Part shown: one piece after another, positions 34,300 to 42,382 of the stretch
Layout: each line of letters starts with the position of its first letter
Numbering within the stretch: position 1 is the stretch's first letter
DNA from: Sphingomonas pituitosa NBRC 102491
GTDB lineage: Bacteria; Pseudomonadota; Alphaproteobacteria; Sphingomonadales; Sphingomonadaceae
DNA: 64,000 nt
Direction: 5' to 3'
NCBI RefSeq assembly: GCF_001598435.1
Contig: NZ_BCYY01000007.1
Location: forward strand, 1-64,000
Program-made: the position numbers and the translations under genes
The notes under the pieces: generated by a model
Seen by the model: only the letters and a program-made list of their open reading frames with translations
Databases searched by the model: none
Told to the model about the DNA's origin: nothing

Positions 34300-36966
34300 A
34301 TGCACGTCACCACGGCCATTGTTCTGGCCGCCATCGCGTTGTTGTGCGGCCTCGCCACGCTCGCAGGCTGGGCGCTCGGCATCCCGATCCTGCACCGCTT
34401 CCTGCCCCGCTCCTATCCGATGTGGCCGATGGGTGCGATCGGCTATATCTTCGTGGCGCTGGGCGTATTGTTCGATCAGGCCCGACGGCCGCGCCTGGCG
34501 CTCCCCTTCTACCTGGCGGCAATGGCGATCGGAGTCGTCGGCACGCTCCACCCCTTGCTGGAACCGTGGATCGACATTGGCCGACTGGTCTTCGCCGATC
34601 GCGTCGCCGCGCTGCCGCTGCAGCATGCCGGGCGTCCGGGTGTCAACGCCATCGTCTTCTTGCTGATGCTGCCGATCGCCGCCTTTGCCTCGCACAGCAA
34701 ATGGCGGCTGCTGCGCGAAGTCGCGCCGCTGGTCGCGATCGCACCGCTGGCACTCGCGCTGGCATCCGCGACGGGGATGATGCTGTCCGACGATCCCTCG
34801 TCGGTGAACCTCAGCCTGCGGGCCTCGGTACCCGGCACGATCATGGCGCTGTCGCTCACCGCAGCGATCCTGCTGGGGCATTGGCGTGTGGATTCGCAAC
34901 GATCGAGCCGGATCGAGCGCTCCGATCCCGTCGCGATCAAGACGGTGGTGGCCGGCGCGATCCTGCTGCCCACCCTTCCCGCCACGATCGAGCTGCTTTT
35001 GGAGCGCGGTGCGCAGGGCGAGCCGATCGTGGGGCATCTGATACTCGGCCTGTTCAACATCCTCGCGGTCGGCCTGATCGCCTATTGGGCGGTCAACCGG
35101 GTGGGACGCGAGCAGGTCGCCCGCGCCGAGCTGAGCCTGGCACTCGACGGCGCCACCGTCGTGATGACCGATGCGCGCGGCCAGATCATTCACTGGTCGC
35201 TCGGCTGCCAGCTGCTCTATGGCTGGACCGAGGCGGAGGCCCTTGGCGAAAACCTGTACATGCTGCTGCGCGCCCAGTGCCCCAACTGGAACAGCAGCTA
35301 CGCCGTGCCCGACGCGGACGGGGCGCAGGAACTGATCGAGCAGCGCAAGGACGGCAGCCAGCTGCACGTGATCGAGCGGCTGCTGCGCTCCGCCACGCCG
35401 ACGCGCGGCGCGATCGTGGTCCACAGCATCCTCGACATTTCCGAGCGCGTCTCCGCCCTGCGCGCCCTGCGGGCGAGCGAGGAGCGGCTTGCACAGGCCA
35501 CCGCCGCGCACGAGCTCGGCATCTTCGACTGGGACATGAGCGGCGATCACATCAACTGGTCGCCGGGTACCGAGCAGCGGCTGGGGCTGCCGCTGGGCGC
35601 GCTGTCCAGCTTCGAATCCTGGAAGCAGCTGATCGATCCGGACGATCTGGAGGAGCTTCGCGCCACCGTTGCCGCAACGATCGCGCAGCGGGCCGAGCGC
35701 TTCTCGTTCCGCTACCGGCTGACCGGCTGCCCGGGGGCCGAGCGCACGCTCGAAGGCTCGGCGCGCTGCTTCTACGATGCCGCCGGCAACCTCATCCGCG
35801 TAGTCGGCGCGGCGCTCGACATCACCGAGCGTGACGAGCACGAAGCGGCGCTGCGGCGGCGCGAGGCGCAGCTGCGCACCGTGCTGGAAACCGTGCCCGA
35901 CGCGATGATCGTGCTCTCCGGCGACGGTGCGATCCTGCAGTTCAGCGCGGCGGCGGAGGAGCTTTGGGGCTATCGCGCCTCCGAGGTCGTCGGCCGCCAT
36001 TTCACCATGCTGATCCCCGCCGACGAAGTGGAAACCGACCAGGAAGTGCTGCACCGCTTCGTCCAGACCGGCGACGGCCTGGTCGGCGAAGTGCTGGTGG
36101 GCACTGCGCAGACCGCCGACGGGCGGCGTTTCCCGGCCGAGATGCGCGCCGGCGCCGCGCGCAGCGACGGGCATCTGCTGATCACGGTCTTCGTGCGCGA
36201 CCTCACCGAGCGAGTCGCCACCGAACAGCGCCTGAGCGAGCTCAACAACGAGATCGCCCATGTCTCGCGCCAGAGCGCGATGAGCGAAATGGCCGCCGAT
36301 CTGGCGCACGAACTCAACCAGCCGTTGAGCGCCACCGCCAATTTCCTCGCGGCGGCACGCATGCTGATCGAGCGCGGCGAAGGCGGCCCCCGCGTCACCG
36401 ATCTGCTCCGCATGGGCTCCGAGCAGACCCAGCGCGCCGGCGAGATCATCCGCAGGCTGCGCGCCTTTGTCGCGCGCGGCGAAGTGGAGATGCGCGTGGA
36501 ATCGGTCGAGCGCACCGTTCGCGATGCGGTGGAGCTGGTGCTGGTGGGCACCGGCCATTTCAACCTGCGGGTGAGCTTCCATCTCGACCCTGCCGCGCGC
36601 TTCATCCTGGCCGACCGCATCCAGGTTCAGCAAGTCCTTGTGAACCTGTTGCGCAATGCCGTTCATGCACTGAAGCTCGTCGAGCCTGATGATCGACAGA
36701 TCACGATCACATCGGAGAAGCTGCCCGATCAGATGATCGCCATCACCGTCACGGACAGCGGCCCCGGGCTCCCCGAGCATGTCTTGGAAACACTTTTTTC
36801 GCGGTTCAGCACGACAAAGGGAGGTGCAGGCGGAATGGGAATTGGACTTTCGATCAGCAAACGCATTATCGAAGGCCATGGGGGGATGTTGAGTGCCGAA
36901 AATGCGCCGGGGGGCGGTGCGTCATTTCGCTTCACGCTGCCCGGTATCGAAGAAGGTGAAGAATAA
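34300..36966 (+). CDS. Membrane sensor histidine kinase with three PAS domains, FixL-like
   Basis: From the ATG at 34300 the protein has 888 residues. It starts with a multi-spanning membrane sensor (about 1-275) followed by PAS domains beginning near 281, 395 and 525. A HisKA region has phospho-acceptor His670 in LAHELNQPLSA, and the ATPase domain has NLLRNAVHAL, DSGPGLPEHV and GMGIGLSISK. The H-box is of the FixL type. No haem ligand was assigned, so oxygen sensing is not claimed. A start 46 codons upstream is possible. It overlaps the fixJ-like gene by one base. Confidence 0.9.
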   Translation: MHVTTAIVLAAIALLCGLATLAGWALGIPILHRFLPRSYPMWPMGAIGYIFVALGVLFDQARRPRLALPFYLAAMAIGVVGTLHPLLEPWIDIGRLVFADRVAALPLQHAGRPGVNAIVFLLMLPIAAFASHSKWRLLREVAPLVAIAPLALALASATGMMLSDDPSSVNLSLRASVPGTIMALSLTAAILLGHWRVDSQRSSRIERSDPVAIKTVVAGAILLPTLPATIELLLERGAQGEPIVGHLILGLFNILAVGLIAYWAVNRVGREQVARAELSLALDGATVVMTDARGQIIHWSLGCQLLYGWTEAEALGENLYMLLRAQCPNWNSSYAVPDADGAQELIEQRKDGSQLHVIERLLRSATPTRGAIVVHSILDISERVSALRALRASEERLAQATAAHELGIFDWDMSGDHINWSPGTEQRLGLPLGALSSFESWKQLIDPDDLEELRATVAATIAQRAERFSFRYRLTGCPGAERTLEGSARCFYDAAGNLIRVVGAALDITERDEHEAALRRREAQLRTVLETVPDAMIVLSGDGAILQFSAAAEELWGYRASEVVGRHFTMLIPADEVETDQEVLHRFVQTGDGLVGEVLVGTAQTADGRRFPAEMRAGAARSDGHLLITVFVRDLTERVATEQRLSELNNEIAHVSRQSAMSEMAADLAHELNQPLSATANFLAAARMLIERGEGGPRVTDLLRMGSEQTQRAGEIIRRLRAFVARGEVEMRVESVERTVRDAVELVLVGTGHFNLRVSFHLDPAARFILADRIQVQQVLVNLLRNAVHALKLVEPDDRQITITSEKLPDQMIAITVTDSGPGLPEHVLETLFSRFSTTKGGAGGMGIGLSISKRIIEGHGGMLSAENAPGGGASFRFTLPGIEEGEE

Positions 36967-37580
36967 TGACCCGAACGATCTACATCGTCGATGACGACGA
37001 TGCCGTCCGCGCTTCGCTGCACAGCCTGCTTTCGGTCCGACCGGACCTGATCGTCCGGGGCTATCGCTCGGGCGATGCTTTCCTGGAACAGGAGAGCGAA
37101 CTGGATCCGGGCGTGGTGCTGCTCGATTTCCACATGCCGGGATCGAGCGGGCTCGACGTGCTGCTGAAGCTGGATCGCTCGCCGAAGTTCGTGCCCATCG
37201 TTCTCACCGGCCAGGGAAATGTCGGTCTGGCGGTTCAGGCGATGAAGGCCGGCGCGCTCGATTTCATCGAAAAGCCCTATGAGGCCGAATTCCTGCTGAA
37301 GGTGATCGACCAGGCCTTCTCCAAGCTGGAAGAGGATGGCGAGGCCGCTGCCCGCACGGCGACCGCGGAGAGCAAGATCGCCAAGCTCTCGCCCCGCGAG
37401 ACGGACGTGCTGAAGGGCCTGATCGAAGGGCGATCGAACAAGATCATCGCCTATGAGCTCGACATCAGCCCGCGCACGGTGGAGATCTATCGCGCCAATC
37501 TGATGGAGAAGCTGGAGGTCCGCAGCCTTTCGGAAGCACTGCGCATCGCATTCGCCGCCGGGCTTTTCCCCAAGGGGTGA
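36966..37580 (+). CDS. fixJ: FixJ-type response regulator
   Basis: The 204-residue protein has a receiver domain with acidic pocket IVDDDDAV, phospho-acceptor Asp54 in LLDFHMPGSSG, Thr in VLTGQG and Lys in FIEKPYE. A LuxR/FixJ-type helix-turn-helix follows (about 140-204: LSPRETDVLKGLIEGRSNK, ISPRTVEIYRANLMEKL). Its ATG overlaps the stop of the kinase gene, so the two form a two-component system. Targets cannot be read from the sequence; the symbol reflects the family only. Confidence 0.92.
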   Translation: MTRTIYIVDDDDAVRASLHSLLSVRPDLIVRGYRSGDAFLEQESELDPGVVLLDFHMPGSSGLDVLLKLDRSPKFVPIVLTGQGNVGLAVQAMKAGALDFIEKPYEAEFLLKVIDQAFSKLEEDGEAAARTATAESKIAKLSPRETDVLKGLIEGRSNKIIAYELDISPRTVEIYRANLMEKLEVRSLSEALRIAFAAGLFPKG

Positions 37581-37581
37581 C

Positions 37582-37935
37582 TTACTGGGCCGCCCCGCCA
37601 CCGCGCAGCAATGCGGCGATGGCGGTGGCCGGTTCCTCGGTGGTGACATTGACATGGTGCAGGTGCGGCGCCGTCACCTCGCCTGCGCCGTCCATGATGA
37701 TCAGGCGATGCCACAGCGGATCCGCCGCCAGCGCTGCAAGGCCGCCGGGATGCGCCTGCGTCGCCGGCCCGTCGGCGACCAGTACCGGCGCGGTGCCGCC
37801 CAGCCGGGTGATACGGCTGGCATCCACCTGCTCCATGCTCACCACGTCGATGCCGGAGAGTGCCAGCCGCGCGGCGAGCATGCTGCGCAGGCCGGCCTCA
37901 CGCACCATCAGGATCACCAGCATATTGAGGACCAT
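37582..37935 (-). CDS. Small hypothetical protein, receiver-like fold
   Basis: The 117-residue protein (ATG at 37935; a GTG seven codons upstream is less likely) has alternating hydrophobic strands and helices. MLVILMVREAGLRSMLAARL is followed by GIDVVSMEQ, and later come APVLVADGPA and RLIIMDGAG. The spacing resembles a response-regulator receiver, but the N-terminal acidic pair is missing. I do not recognise the family. It converges on fixJ with one base between them and lies upstream of it in the antisense direction. Confidence 0.55.
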   Translation of the reverse strand: MVLNMLVILMVREAGLRSMLAARLALSGIDVVSMEQVDASRITRLGGTAPVLVADGPATQAHPGGLAALAADPLWHRLIIMDGAGEVTAPHLHHVNVTTEEPATAIAALLRGGGAAQ

Positions 37936-38026
37936 CGGCACCGACCCTTGTTGCACGCTCGCGTCCGATCATATTCCGGATCGCGGGCGATGACCACCGG
38001 TATCGCTTTGGTCCGCTTGCGAGCAA

Positions 38027-39418
38027 TCAGAACTTGAAGACGAGGTCGGCATAGCCATAGCGCGCATCACCGCTGTGGGGCGCGTTGGGCGCCTGGGTGA
38101 GGAACCGCCCCTTGGCGAGATAGGCAGCGCCGACTTCGACCCGCAGGCGATCCGGGATCAGCGAGCGACGCACCCGTACCTCCATTTCGGTGCCGGCGTG
38201 TCGCCCGGCAGCGCCGGTCTTGTCGCGCACGCTGGTGAAGGCGAAGGTATCGGTGCGATCGGCGAGCCACAGCCCGCGCACCGCAGCCATCAGGTCCAGC
38301 CGCTTGGAGGGCTTCACTTCCAGCCGCACGCCCGGCGAGACCAGGTTCGCCAGGCCCACCGGGCCGAACAGCGATGCAGGGCCGTAGTCGGCGCGCCGCG
38401 CGCCATAGAGCGAGTCGAACCGGCCATAGCCGGCATTGGCGCCGTCGCCGCTGGCATAATCGAAGAAGGCGGAGATGCGCGGCGCCCAGGCCCGTGCGAT
38501 GGTGTAGCCGCCCTCGACATGGACGAAGCCCGCATGCACGCTGAGGTCGGTGCGGTCGGTCACCGCATTGGTCACGCGCGCCTCGCCACGCTGCAGCGCC
38601 GCTTCGGCCTCGACGTCGACCTTGCCCTTGGCGGGCATCCGGCGGAGGCGCAGACCGAACGTCACCAACCGGCGATTACGTGTCTGGTAGCCCGGGCGAT
38701 CCTGTTCGGCGAGGCGATAGACATAGCCGCCGACGCTCAGCTTGCGACCGACATCCGCGATGTTGCCGTCGGCGCCGTAGAAGATGGTGCCGGTGTCGAC
38801 ATGGTCGAGTTCCACCTTGTTGTCGTAGATGCCGTCCATCGTCGCGGGGAGCGCCGTGATCGGATGGGTCCAAAACAGGACCAGCTCGTCCTTCTTGCCG
38901 GTGCGATACTCGACGCGCCCGCCCAGATAGGAAGGGAAGGTGTTGCCGAAATCGGCACGCGCAACGAGGCGCTGGGCGCCGAAGGTCATCGTGAATCGGC
39001 CGGCGGTCGCCGCCAGAACATCCTTCTTTCCCAGGACGTTGTGGAATTTGTAGCTGACAAACGCCTGGAGCGGCTCGATCGTGTTGACGTCGCTGGCCTT
39101 GACCGAGCTGTTATGGCCCTCGCCATAGCCGCGCGCGTCGAGCAGCTCGCCGGTCAGGTTCAGGTCGCCCCAATCCAGCTTCGCGGCGACCAGGGTGCGC
39201 AGCGATGCGAAGGCGATGCGGTTGTCCACCTTGGGGCGGAACTGGCCGTCGATGCCTTCCATCCGCGCCCGGACGCTGCCTTCGATACTCAGTTTGGGGC
39301 CGGCCGGCACGGGCGCGGCGGGCCTGGTCTGCGCGCTTGCCGCACCGGACACGAGAAGCACCGCAAGGCCAAGGCCTTGCAACGAGTTTCGATACTGCCG
39401 AATGCCGTCCACGCGCAT
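38027..39418 (-). CDS. Outer-membrane porin, alginate-export-like family
   Basis: The 463-residue protein has a signal peptide cleaved near ASA-QTR (about residue 30). A long beta-barrel domain follows, with the strand pattern of the alginate-export family: RIAFASLRTLVAAKLDWGD, GELLDARGYG and GRFTMTFGAQRLVARADFGN. It ends in Phe (YADLVFKF). Family members pass sugars or polysaccharide through the outer membrane; the substrate is unknown. AGGAGC lies just before the ATG. A CTTCCTATAAG motif, otherwise found before motility genes here, sits 27 bases upstream. Confidence 0.8.
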   Translation of the reverse strand: MRVDGIRQYRNSLQGLGLAVLLVSGAASAQTRPAAPVPAGPKLSIEGSVRARMEGIDGQFRPKVDNRIAFASLRTLVAAKLDWGDLNLTGELLDARGYGEGHNSSVKASDVNTIEPLQAFVSYKFHNVLGKKDVLAATAGRFTMTFGAQRLVARADFGNTFPSYLGGRVEYRTGKKDELVLFWTHPITALPATMDGIYDNKVELDHVDTGTIFYGADGNIADVGRKLSVGGYVYRLAEQDRPGYQTRNRRLVTFGLRLRRMPAKGKVDVEAEAALQRGEARVTNAVTDRTDLSVHAGFVHVEGGYTIARAWAPRISAFFDYASGDGANAGYGRFDSLYGARRADYGPASLFGPVGLANLVSPGVRLEVKPSKRLDLMAAVRGLWLADRTDTFAFTSVRDKTGAAGRHAGTEMEVRVRRSLIPDRLRVEVGAAYLAKGRFLTQAPNAPHSGDARYGYADLVFKF

Positions 39419-39444
39419 GCTCCTGCCGCCCCTTGATGGTTGGC

Positions 39445-39455
39445 CTTATAGGAAG
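39445..39455 (-). promoter_or_regulatory. Motility-type promoter motif upstream of the porin gene
   Basis: Reads CTTCCTATAAG on the minus strand, about 27 bases before the porin start. The same 11 bases occur before flgI and the HAD gene. Probably a -10 element; no conserved -35 was found. Confidence 0.6.
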
Positions 39456-39555
39456 GAACCGCACGCACCCTGCCGCATGGCACATCGTACCAGGATTTTT
39501 CCTGAAGTAGCGGAATGTCCATTCGTAATTGCCGAAGGTCGGGCCGCCCGAAACC

Positions 39556-39565
39556 CGCCTATAAT
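39556..39565 (+). promoter_or_regulatory. Motility-type promoter motif upstream of the chemoreceptor gene
   Basis: Reads CGCCTATAAT, 73 bases before the chosen chemoreceptor ATG. It is the weakest match of the eight-member motif set. Confidence 0.5.
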
Positions 39566-39637
39566 GAACTCCACGTCGCGTCCGCGGCGCGGATAAATGC
39601 TCCGGCGGAAGATCGGGGCTTGCGGGTGGAACTATAC

Positions 39638-41527
39638 ATGTTCGCATTTCTCGATGATTGGCCCCTTACCAAAAAGATGCTGGCGGCCTTCAGTTTTCTC
39701 GGCTTGCTGCTGGTCGGCCTGGCGATCAACGGCTGGATGTCGAACCGCGAGCTGACCAGCGTCGCGCGCAAGCACGTCGAAGTCAGCGTCGCCGGCATGT
39801 CCAACATGACCGACGTGATCAGCGACATCAAAGAGATGCGCATCATCGTCTACAGCCACTTCAATGCGCTGTCGGACGAGGAACGGGCCAAGCTGCAGAA
39901 GCGCCTCAACACCGCCGCGGAAGAGCTGGACAAGGACATCAACGCCTTCGCTGCGGTCGCCGATCCGTCGATGGCCGAAGACGTTGCCCGCATGACCACG
40001 ATCAAGGCCCAGCTGGGCGACATCAACCGCCGGATCTTCGAGGCCGATGTCGCGGACAAGGACGCCGGGCTGAAGCTGATCAAGAACGAGGGCAAGGAAC
40101 GCTCGCACGACGCGCTGGATCAGGCACAGAAGATTCTGGACACGCTGCGCAAGGCTTCCGAGGAAGCCAATGCGCGCGGCAATTCCTCGTCGAGAACCGC
40201 GCTGGTGCTGACGATCGGCCTCTCGTTCCTGTCGCTGGCGGCACTCGGCGTGGTATGGCTCGCGATCAACCGCACCATCGCTCAGCCGATGGCGCGCCTG
40301 GCGCATGTCACCAAGACGCTTGCCGAGGGGGGGACGGCCACCGTTCCCAGCCTGAACCGCGGCGACGAACTGGGCGAGATCGCGCGTGCGGTCGAGCAAT
40401 TCCGCCTCGCCGCTGCCGAGCGCGCGCAGATCGACGCGCGCGCCGCCACCGAACAGCAGATGGTGACGAACACCGTTCGCGAGAGCCTGGTCCGCGTCGC
40501 CCAGGGCGACCTTACCGCCGACATCACCGCCGACTTCCCGCCGGCCTATGGCGAGCTCAAGGCGAACCTCAACGAGGCGCTTGCCGCGCTGCGCGAGCTG
40601 ATCGGCTCGGTCATGGATTCGACGCATCGCATCCGCACCGGGTCGAGCGAGATCGCCCAGGCCAGCGAGGATCTTGCCCGCCGCACCGAAGCCAACGCCG
40701 CCGCGCTGGAGCAGACCGCGGCCGCGGTCACCCAGATGGACCAGCGGCTGAAGGCGACCGCCACCGCTGCCAGCAGCACGGTGCAGCGCGCCGACCAGAC
40801 GATCAGCGTCGTCTCGTCGGGTCGCAGCACCACCGACGAGGCCGTCCAGGCGATGACCCGCGTTTCGGAAAGCGCCAAGGGCATCGACAGCGTCATCGAA
40901 GGCCTGGACAAGATCGCCTTCCAGACCCGCGTTCTCGCCATGAATGCGGCGGTCGAGGCGGGTCGTGCCGGGGAAGCCGGCCGCGGGTTCGCGGTCGTCG
41001 CCGACCTCGTCTCCGCGCTGGCGATGCGCGCCGAGGAAGAGGCCGGCCGCGCCCGTGACCAGCTCACCGCGACGCAGGCCGATATCGTCACCGCCGTCGG
41101 CATGGTCGAGAAGGTGGACGGCGCGCTGTCCAACATCTCCAGCGATGTCGGCGAGGTGCATCAGCTGCTCGGCCGCATCGCGAGCGACAACCAGGCCCAG
41201 TCGTCCGCCATTTCCGAGATCTCGGAAACGATCGGCACGATGGACCAGTCCACCCAGCAGAACGCGGCGATGGTGGAGGAAACCTCGGCAGCGGCCCGCA
41301 ACCTGACCTCGGAAGTGGCCTCGCTCGCCGATCAGGCCGAACGCTTCAACACGGGCCGGAATATCGCCGGCGGCCGTTCGCCAGCCGGCGGCAGCAGGCC
41401 CGCAGCCGCGCCGCGCGCCAAGAGCAAGGCGAAGGCTTCGGGCGGCGGCTATGTCTCGCCGGTCAAGCCGATGGCGGCGCCGGTTGCGACGGCATCGGCA
41501 GGCGGGGACGACTGGACGTCGTTCTGA
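39638..41527 (+). CDS. Methyl-accepting chemotaxis protein
   Basis: The 629-residue receptor has membrane segments at about 14-34 and 187-207 around a periplasmic helical domain. HAMP follows, and a second HAMP-like stretch lies near 275-325 (RVAQGDLTADI). The signalling hairpin contains DKIAFQTRVLAMNAAVEAG and GFAVVADLVSALAMRA. It ends with a flexible linker and the pentapeptide DWTSF, which fits the CheR/CheB docking tether (NWETF type). The ATG at 39638 is preceded by GGTGGA. It is a monocistronic unit ending at a terminator. Confidence 0.93.
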   Translation: MFAFLDDWPLTKKMLAAFSFLGLLLVGLAINGWMSNRELTSVARKHVEVSVAGMSNMTDVISDIKEMRIIVYSHFNALSDEERAKLQKRLNTAAEELDKDINAFAAVADPSMAEDVARMTTIKAQLGDINRRIFEADVADKDAGLKLIKNEGKERSHDALDQAQKILDTLRKASEEANARGNSSSRTALVLTIGLSFLSLAALGVVWLAINRTIAQPMARLAHVTKTLAEGGTATVPSLNRGDELGEIARAVEQFRLAAAERAQIDARAATEQQMVTNTVRESLVRVAQGDLTADITADFPPAYGELKANLNEALAALRELIGSVMDSTHRIRTGSSEIAQASEDLARRTEANAAALEQTAAAVTQMDQRLKATATAASSTVQRADQTISVVSSGRSTTDEAVQAMTRVSESAKGIDSVIEGLDKIAFQTRVLAMNAAVEAGRAGEAGRGFAVVADLVSALAMRAEEEAGRARDQLTATQADIVTAVGMVEKVDGALSNISSDVGEVHQLLGRIASDNQAQSSAISEISETIGTMDQSTQQNAAMVEETSAAARNLTSEVASLADQAERFNTGRNIAGGRSPAGGSRPAAAPRAKSKAKASGGGYVSPVKPMAAPVATASAGGDDWTSF

Positions 41528-41557
41528 TCCGCTGACGCTGCCTGCAGCATCGACGAG

Positions 41558-41590
41558 ACGGGCGCCCGGCCATGCCGCGGCGCCCGTTTT
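41558..41590 (+). terminator. Intrinsic terminator after the chemoreceptor gene
   Basis: A 9-bp stem (ACGGGCGCC at 41558-41566 with its complement at 41579-41587) followed by TTTT, 31 bases past the stop codon. The rest of 41591-41825 shows no gene. Confidence 0.75.
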
Positions 41591-41825
41591 CGTGTGCGTG
41601 CCGCTGGCGCGTTCCCGCCGGGCACACCGCCCGGCTGCCCGGCAGGCCGAAGGGCATCGCCGCAAGCACCCGGACAGCACCGCCGACGGCGCATCCCGAG
41701 AGGCTTGGCGCGGGGCCTGATCACCAACCCGTCGCCCCGCCGCGCGACGCCCCTAGGCAGTCCGGTCCGCCGGCGTCCGCCGCCCCGCCCCACCGCCCCC
41801 CACTCCCGCCCGTGCACAGCGCACG

Positions 41826-41860
41826 AAAAAAGCCCCGGGGAAGCACCCCGGGGCTTTTTT
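41826..41860. terminator. Bidirectional intrinsic terminator between the chemoreceptor and flaF
   Basis: A perfect 15-bp stem (AAAAAAGCCCCGGGG with its complement) around the loop AAGCA, with six T residues on each strand. It ends 22 bases before the flaF stop codon and should terminate flaF. Confidence 0.94.
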
Positions 41861-41882
41861 CGGTTTCGCGCTGCGGCGCAGA

Positions 41883-42269
41883 TCAGGCGGCGGCGGCGGT
41901 TGCCTGCGGCATCGCGCTGCGATCCTGGAGGCCGAGGCCTTCCATGATCGTGCGATTGACCTGGACCAGCTCCATGATCGATTCCCGGCCGGCGACGACG
42001 TCGCTGGTGAAGCGATCGACCCACAGGCCCAGCGAGATGATCTTCGCGCGCAGATCGACCGGCAGGTTGTTCCCGCGCGCGCCGCAATCGGTGATGAAGG
42101 CCGTCCACATCTCGCGATTGCGGTACAGCGACGGCATCAACAGCGCGCCCTTCAGGCCGGCGTCGTGCGCGGTCAGCATTTCACCGGTGATCTCGCGCAT
42201 CAGCCGCAGTTCCGCGGCGCGCGGCGTCTCGGCCCGGCTCCGGGCTGCCTGATAAGCATTGATCGTCAT
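41883..42269 (-). CDS. flaF: Flagellar biosynthesis regulator FlaF
   Basis: The 128-residue protein matches the alphaproteobacterial FlaF family. MTINAYQAARSRAETPRAAE is followed by ISLGLWVDRFTSDVV and then a Met/Ile-rich region with MELVQVNRTIMEGL. In Caulobacter FlaF is needed for flagellin synthesis and secretion, opposing FlbT. No flbT or flagellin gene is in the window. GGAGCGACA precedes the ATG and a CTTCCTACAAT motif lies 25-35 bases upstream. Downstream is a strong terminator, so it is monocistronic. Confidence 0.85.
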   Translation of the reverse strand: MTINAYQAARSRAETPRAAELRLMREITGEMLTAHDAGLKGALLMPSLYRNREMWTAFITDCGARGNNLPVDLRAKIISLGLWVDRFTSDVVAGRESIMELVQVNRTIMEGLGLQDRSAMPQATAAAA

Positions 42270-42293
42270 TGTCGCTCCTTTGCTCCTGCCGCC

Positions 42294-42304
42294 ATTGTAG
42301 GAAG
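42294..42304 (-). promoter_or_regulatory. Motility-type promoter motif upstream of flaF
   Basis: Reads CTTCCTACAAT on the minus strand, 25-35 bases before the flaF ATG. It differs from the motif consensus by TACAAT in place of TATAAT. Confidence 0.55.
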
Positions 42305-42327
42305 ATTTTGCCGGGTTGGTCGGCGGC

Positions 42328-42338
42328 CTTCCTATAAG
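42328..42338 (+). promoter_or_regulatory. Motility-type promoter motif upstream of the HAD gene
   Basis: Reads CTTCCTATAAG, 45 bases before the HAD-gene start and 24 bases from the divergent flaF motif, so the two face away from each other within about 45 bases. Confidence 0.6.
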
Positions 42339-42382
42339 ATTCCTGCGTCCCCTCGGTGCGGGCGCTTTCCAGGGATAGTGCC

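Noticed and set aside
34300-36966. Calling the PAS kinase a haem oxygen sensor because it pairs with FixJ
   Set aside because: No haem-ligand motif could be assigned to any of the three PAS domains, and a multi-spanning membrane domain precedes them.
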